The notes under the pieces are model-generated. The model did no database searches. It was given only the letters and a program-made list of their open reading frames with translations, and was not told where the DNA came from. From assembly GCA_903842945.1 (NCBI GenBank), contig CAIMNS010000228.1, positions 1-55,775 on the forward strand: a stretch of 55,775 bases of DNA. The letters run 5' to 3'. This document shows positions 52,257-55,775 of the stretch, piece after piece (within the stretch, counting starts at the first letter, position 1; each line of letters starts with the position of its first letter). The position numbers and the translations under genes were made by a program. The DNA is from an uncultured Burkholderiales bacterium. Its GTDB lineage: Bacteria; Pseudomonadota; Gammaproteobacteria; Burkholderiales; Burkholderiaceae_C.

Positions 52257-53249
52257 ATGAGTTCAACCACCATGATACAAATGCTGGTCATGCCAGGTCC
52301 AAGCGGAGGCCGATATCAAGCCACTGAGATGGCAATTCCTGTGCCTGCTCCCCATGAGGTGTTGGTCCAAGTCAAGGCCTCTTCGGTCAATCGAGGCGAG
52401 ACCCAAAGCGTCTTGAAGCACAAGGACCCACTGGCCAAGCCATTGGTGACAGGCATTGAATTCGCTGGCGTGATCTGCGCCTTGGGCAAGGATGTACAAG
52501 CTTGGCACATTGGGGATGAAGTGATGACGCGCTCGCCTGCTGGGTTTGCCCAGTTTGCGCTGGCCTCAGAAAAGTCCTTGATGAAAAAACCAAGCTCCAT
52601 CTCTTGGCTTGAAGCCGGCTGCATTCCCAACGTCTTCATCACTGCACACGATGCCTTGGTCACAGCTGGACAGATCAAAACAGCCCAAAGTGTATTGGTG
52701 ACAGCTGGCTCTTCGGGCGTGGGTGTTACAGGTCTTCAAATGGCGCGCTATTTGGGTGTTGAACAGGTTTTTGCAACGACCCGTTCTGCGCACAAAATAT
52801 CCGCCCTTAAGGCCTTGGGTGCAAGTGCTGTGCTCAACACCGAGGACCCAACTTGGGTGGATCAGCTCCTTGAATTGACTGAGGGTCGAGGTGTGGATCT
52901 GATCATGGATCAGGTCGGATCGACTCTTTTAGAAGCCAATTTGAAGGCCCTGGCTTTAGGCGGACGATTGATCACGGTTGGACGCAATGCTGGAAACACG
53001 GCAAGCATCAATTTGGATGAGTTGGCCAGAAAGAATGCCAGCGTGATAGGTCGGACTTTTAGAACCCGCACATTGGCTCAAACGCAAGAGTGCTCAAGGC
53101 TTTTCGAAGAGGATTGTGCCGCTGGTGTTGCCGACGGTTCAATCAAAGTCATCTTGGATCGAAGCTTTAAATTCACAGAACTCGATCAAGCGCAGTTGTA
53201 TTTGATGAGCAATGACCAAACCGGTAAGATTGCAATTGAGGTCAACTGA
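52257..53249 (+). CDS. Zinc-type alcohol dehydrogenase-like / quinone oxidoreductase (MDR family)
   Basis: A 330-residue NADPH-dependent medium-chain reductase. A GroES-like domain (VPAPHEVLVQVKASSVNRGETQ, VTGIEFAGVICALGKDVQAWHIGDEV) is followed by a Rossmann domain with VLVTAGSSGVGVTGLQMARYLG near 147-168. Zinc-binding cysteines and histidines are absent, so it should be of the quinone reductase type. The substrate is unknown. AGGGAG precedes the ATG. Confidence 0.88.
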   Translation: MSSTTMIQMLVMPGPSGGRYQATEMAIPVPAPHEVLVQVKASSVNRGETQSVLKHKDPLAKPLVTGIEFAGVICALGKDVQAWHIGDEVMTRSPAGFAQFALASEKSLMKKPSSISWLEAGCIPNVFITAHDALVTAGQIKTAQSVLVTAGSSGVGVTGLQMARYLGVEQVFATTRSAHKISALKALGASAVLNTEDPTWVDQLLELTEGRGVDLIMDQVGSTLLEANLKALALGGRLITVGRNAGNTASINLDELARKNASVIGRTFRTRTLAQTQECSRLFEEDCAAGVADGSIKVILDRSFKFTELDQAQLYLMSNDQTGKIAIEVN

Positions 53250-53270
53250 TCACAGACGTGATCAGTTGAC
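53241..53270. terminator. Perfect 13-bp hairpin spanning the stop codon between convergent genes
   Basis: GTCAACTGATCAC / GTGATCAGTTGAC pair without mismatch around the loop AGAC. The left arm includes the last codons and TGA stop of the quinone oxidoreductase gene. The convergent hydroxylase gene ends at 53277. No U-tract follows on either side, so it may act as a transcript-end stabiliser or a rho-assisted terminator. Confidence 0.6.
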
Positions 53271-53276
53271 CCAGTT

Positions 53277-54437
53277 TCAAATCAGCGACTCGACCTCTAA
53301 GGGGACCGACCAAGCGTTGTAGCCATAGACCCAGTCAGGGTTGGTTTTGTTTTGCATCCATTGATTGGCCCCCGATGCCTTTTGAATTTCTGAGGTTCTG
53401 GGTTTCCTGAGCGCTTCATAGCGCTTAAAGGTCGCATTCAAATCCTCGCCTTTGTAGGCATCTAAACACCTTGCTAGGACCACCGAGTCCTCAAGCGCCA
53501 TCGCTGCGCCTTGTGCCATGTAAGGGGTCATGGGATGGCAAGCATCGCCTAAAAGCATCACCCTGCCTTGCACCCAAGTGTTCAACGGATCGCGCTCAAA
53601 GAGTGCCCATTTATGGACCTCGGGGCATGCGGCGATGACCGCTTGCACATCAGGATGAAAACCAGCGTAAGCCTCTTGTAGCGTAGGGAGATCCCCTTTG
53701 GATGACCAGGATTCTTTGGTGGTCCAATTGGCATCCTCAGGCTGACTGGTGACAAAATAAATTTCATCTCGCTTTTTGGTGACGTAGTAAATCACAATGT
53801 GGCGATCAGGTCCCCACCACTTTGTTCTAGACTCCCCAATGTCAAGGCCTTTGAGCCTAGATGCAGGGTAAGTGGTGCGGTAGGCGATGCGACCGGTGAA
53901 CCTAGGTGCCTCAGGACCTAAAAGATGTTCTCGAATCAAAGAGTGAACACCATCTGCGCCGATGACGGCATCTGCATGGACTCTTGAGCCGTCCGCAAAT
54001 TGGAGTTCAACCCCTTTTTCATCTTGATGCAGTGCCGTGAGCTTTTTGCCGAGGTGAATTTGATCACTGGGGACCAGTTGGGTCAGCGCTTCATGCAAAT
54101 CAGCACGATGCAATGCATAAAAGGGTGAGCCATACTTGGCAATCACGTGCTCCGACAAAGGATAGTCGTTGCTGACCTCTCCCGTGTTCCAAACGCGATT
54201 GAGATTGGTTTTAGGTTGAAAAGCGCTTTGCGCCAAGTGCTCTTTTAGGCCCAGTCCATGCAAGACCTGGGTTGCGTTGGGGCCCATCTGAATACCAGCA
54301 CCTACTCTGGCGAACTGGAGTGTTTGTTCATAAATGTGCGCTTTGATTCCGAATTTGGCCAAAGCGCTTGCGCATGCGACACCACCAATGCCAGCTCCAA
54401 TGATGGCAATTTGGGGTTGATGGGATGGAGAAGACAT
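53277..54437 (-). CDS. FAD-dependent aromatic hydroxylase, NicC / salicylate hydroxylase-like
   Basis: A 386-residue single-component flavoprotein monooxygenase. The dinucleotide-binding GAGIGG is at 14-19, then RVGAGIQMGPNATQVLHGLGL, the DG motif VIGADGVHSLIREHLLG and the GD motif LLGDACHPMTPYMAQGAAMALED. The pattern KWWGPDRHIVIYYVTKKRDEIYFVTSQPED and the end PDWVYGYNAW resemble Pseudomonas 6-hydroxynicotinate 3-monooxygenase (NicC), so a decarboxylating hydroxylation of a pyridine or benzoic acid is plausible. No other nic genes are here. A Bug receptor gene lies 50 bases upstream on the same strand. Confidence 0.86.
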   Translation of the reverse strand: MSSPSHQPQIAIIGAGIGGVACASALAKFGIKAHIYEQTLQFARVGAGIQMGPNATQVLHGLGLKEHLAQSAFQPKTNLNRVWNTGEVSNDYPLSEHVIAKYGSPFYALHRADLHEALTQLVPSDQIHLGKKLTALHQDEKGVELQFADGSRVHADAVIGADGVHSLIREHLLGPEAPRFTGRIAYRTTYPASRLKGLDIGESRTKWWGPDRHIVIYYVTKKRDEIYFVTSQPEDANWTTKESWSSKGDLPTLQEAYAGFHPDVQAVIAACPEVHKWALFERDPLNTWVQGRVMLLGDACHPMTPYMAQGAAMALEDSVVLARCLDAYKGEDLNATFKRYEALRKPRTSEIQKASGANQWMQNKTNPDWVYGYNAWSVPLEVESLI

Positions 54438-54487
54438 GAAATATGGGTTCAGTTGAAGTTTGAAAAGTAGACCTGTTGAGCGTGCAA

Positions 54488-55474
54488 TTATTCGCTGGTG
54501 ACCCCTGCAATTTTGATGACTTGAGCCCACTTGATGGTGTCGGCTTTGATCCTGTCTGTGAAGGATTCAGGGGTTCCGCCGATCGGATCCCCAGATAAAG
54601 ATTTGATCTTGTCGAGCAATTCCTTTTGTCCTAGGGCCAGGTTGATGTTGTCATTGAGTTTTTTGATGATGTCGCTTGGTGTGGCGCTCGGGGCAACAAC
54701 ACCGTACCAAACGGTGGACTCGTAACCGGGCAGTCCTTGCTCGGCAATCGTGGGCAATTCAGGCCAAGAAATGGAGCGTTTTAAACTTGCAACACCAATG
54801 GGTTTTAACTTGCCACTTTTGCTAAAGGGGACCAAGCTGTTTTCAAAAGTCATTTGTACCTCGCCCGACATCAGGCTCAATACGGCCGAGGCACTTGCTT
54901 TGTAGGGGATGTGGACCACATCCACTTTGGCCATAGAGGTGAAAAGCGCACCAGCAAGGTGAGCAGAGGTGCCTTGGCCTGGAGAGCTGTAGTTGTACTT
55001 GCCTGGGTTGGCTCTGAGAAGTTCAAGCAATTCTTTGAGATTTTTAACATTGACCGATGGGGAGACTGCCAAAACGGAGGGTGTTTGCGCCACCAAAGCC
55101 ACTGGCGAAAAATCCTTCAAAGGATGGTAGCTCATTTGTGAATAAAGACTTGGGTTGATGGACAGGGTGGTCACACTGGCCATCAAAACGGTGTAGCCAT
55201 CTGCTGGAGCATTGGCAACTTGTGTGGCACCTAGCATGGTGCCAGCACCAGGCTTGTTTTCAACCACCACGGATTGCCCCAGTAATTTTGAAAGCCGGTC
55301 AGCTAGGACTCTGGACAAGGCGTCTGCACTCCCACCCGCAGCATGAACGCAAATGAGTTTGATCGGATGATTGGGATAATCTGATTGCGCAAAAACCAAA
55401 TTCCACATGCCAGACAAGAACACGAGAAATATGAAAAGTCGTTTTAACTTAAGAAATGGGCGAAGTGGGTTCAT
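54488..55474 (-). CDS. Tripartite tricarboxylate transporter receptor (Bug/TctC family)
   Basis: A 328-residue exported binding protein. The signal peptide (LKRLFIFLVFLSGMWNLVFAQ) is followed by the Bug hallmark SDYPNHPIKLICVHAAGGSADALSRVLADRL. GAGTMLGATQVANAPADGYTVLMA and NYSSPGQGTSAHLAGALF follow. ATG 55474 is used; two further ATGs lie nine residues upstream. It precedes the NicC-like hydroxylase and probably binds the same aromatic acid. No TctA or TctB is in the window. Confidence 0.9.
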   Translation of the reverse strand: MNPLRPFLKLKRLFIFLVFLSGMWNLVFAQSDYPNHPIKLICVHAAGGSADALSRVLADRLSKLLGQSVVVENKPGAGTMLGATQVANAPADGYTVLMASVTTLSINPSLYSQMSYHPLKDFSPVALVAQTPSVLAVSPSVNVKNLKELLELLRANPGKYNYSSPGQGTSAHLAGALFTSMAKVDVVHIPYKASASAVLSLMSGEVQMTFENSLVPFSKSGKLKPIGVASLKRSISWPELPTIAEQGLPGYESTVWYGVVAPSATPSDIIKKLNDNINLALGQKELLDKIKSLSGDPIGGTPESFTDRIKADTIKWAQVIKIAGVTSE

Positions 55475-55704
55475 GTCATAAAACATATGATGCGTATACA
55501 AAGCGAGTTTGTGAGAAGTTATAGTTTATCCAAGACAATAGCTTAACCTTTTTTGCTGGTTTGAGATAGAGAAGTAACCATAAGGCAAACTCCTCAACTT
55601 GGGGAGTCCTAAGAACCCTTTAGGCCACTTCAGAAAGGTTTTTGCTTAAAGGGGGACCAACCGCTTGGGGTTGCAAAGCTCAAAGGGTGGCTTAGGTCCC
55701 AAGA

Positions 55705-55775
55705 TCATTGGGATGAAGCCTCTGAGTGATAGCGTGTGATGCGGTCGACTTCGTTTTTGGAGCCAAGGATCACAC
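55705..55775 (-). CDS. C-terminal fragment of an unidentified protein
   Basis: A leftward open frame enters from the window edge and ends at a TGA at 55705-55707, giving 22 residues with codon use like the neighbours (VILGSKNEVDRITRYHSEA and three more). It is too short to identify. The 230 bases between it and the Bug receptor start (55475-55704) contain no gene; they hold a weak ACTCC/GGAGT hairpin near 55590 and probably the promoter of the receptor-hydroxylase pair. Confidence 0.35.
   Translation of the reverse strand, partial: VILGSKNEVDRITRYHSEASSQ

Overview
The window looks like a chromosomal segment of a betaproteobacterium of the order Burkholderiales, most likely a Comamonadaceae-type freshwater or soil heterotroph of moderate GC content. 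The evidence is the set of protein families (two Bug/TctC-type orphan receptors, TIGR02450 Trp-rich protein, PpnP, ApaH of the GDIQGC type) and two gene orders that I recall as typical of that group: folC-SPOR-cvpA-purF-metZ, and mltB / histone-deacetylase-like / mscS / etfBA / acyl-CoA dehydrogenase / nitronate monooxygenase / thioesterase. There is no IS element, CRISPR array or intact prophage.

Layout. 1-5.4 kb: edge of a probable fumarase gene, acs, a small cytochrome c, ilvD and lgt. 5.5-9.0 kb: a malonate-type module (FadR/GntR regulator, malonyl-CoA decarboxylase, class III CoA-transferase). 9.1-17.6 kb: Trp-rich protein, mltB, HDAC-like protein, MscS channel, then an acyl-CoA oxidation unit (etfB, etfA, acyl-CoA dehydrogenase, nitronate monooxygenase). 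17.6-23.6 kb: a tight leftward operon (FMN alpha-hydroxy-acid oxidase, Bug receptor, TauD-like dioxygenase, acyl-CoA thioesterase) divergent from a Tat-exported paralogue of the same FMN enzyme and an orphan ModA-like binding protein. 23.6-33.5 kb: housekeeping genes (ppnP, argG, glycine-zipper envelope protein, ArsC-like, folC, SPOR protein, cvpA, purF, metZ, gltX). 33.5-33.9 kb: tRNA-Ala, tRNA-Glu and tRNA-Asp.

33.9-40 kb is the most accessory-looking part. It holds an AT-rich stretch with a short plasmid/phage-like gene next to tRNA-Asp, about 0.9 kb with little coding signal, a LigB-like dioxygenase homologue, a lipocalin, a DUF1439 protein, an odd tRNA-Lys(CTT), and a periplasmic PQQ-type sugar dehydrogenase followed directly by a dihaem cytochrome c. 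40-46 kb is a complete tripartite RND efflux operon. 46.3-55.8 kb holds a BMP-type receptor, dcd, a DEAD-box helicase, apaH, a CNNM/CorC-type protein, a quinone oxidoreductase, and a leftward pair of Bug receptor and NicC-like aromatic hydroxylase.

How the parts fit. The theme is oxidation of small organic acids and acyl-CoAs: acetate (acs), malonyl-CoA, alpha-hydroxy acids, aromatic acids and sugars. Electrons would pass through ETF or c-type cytochromes. Four binding-protein genes lie without any permease or ATPase. The strongest candidate for something unusual is the Tat-exported FMN alpha-hydroxy-acid dehydrogenase carrying an internal CxxCH motif. The second is a tRNA-Lys with a U1:U72 mismatch.
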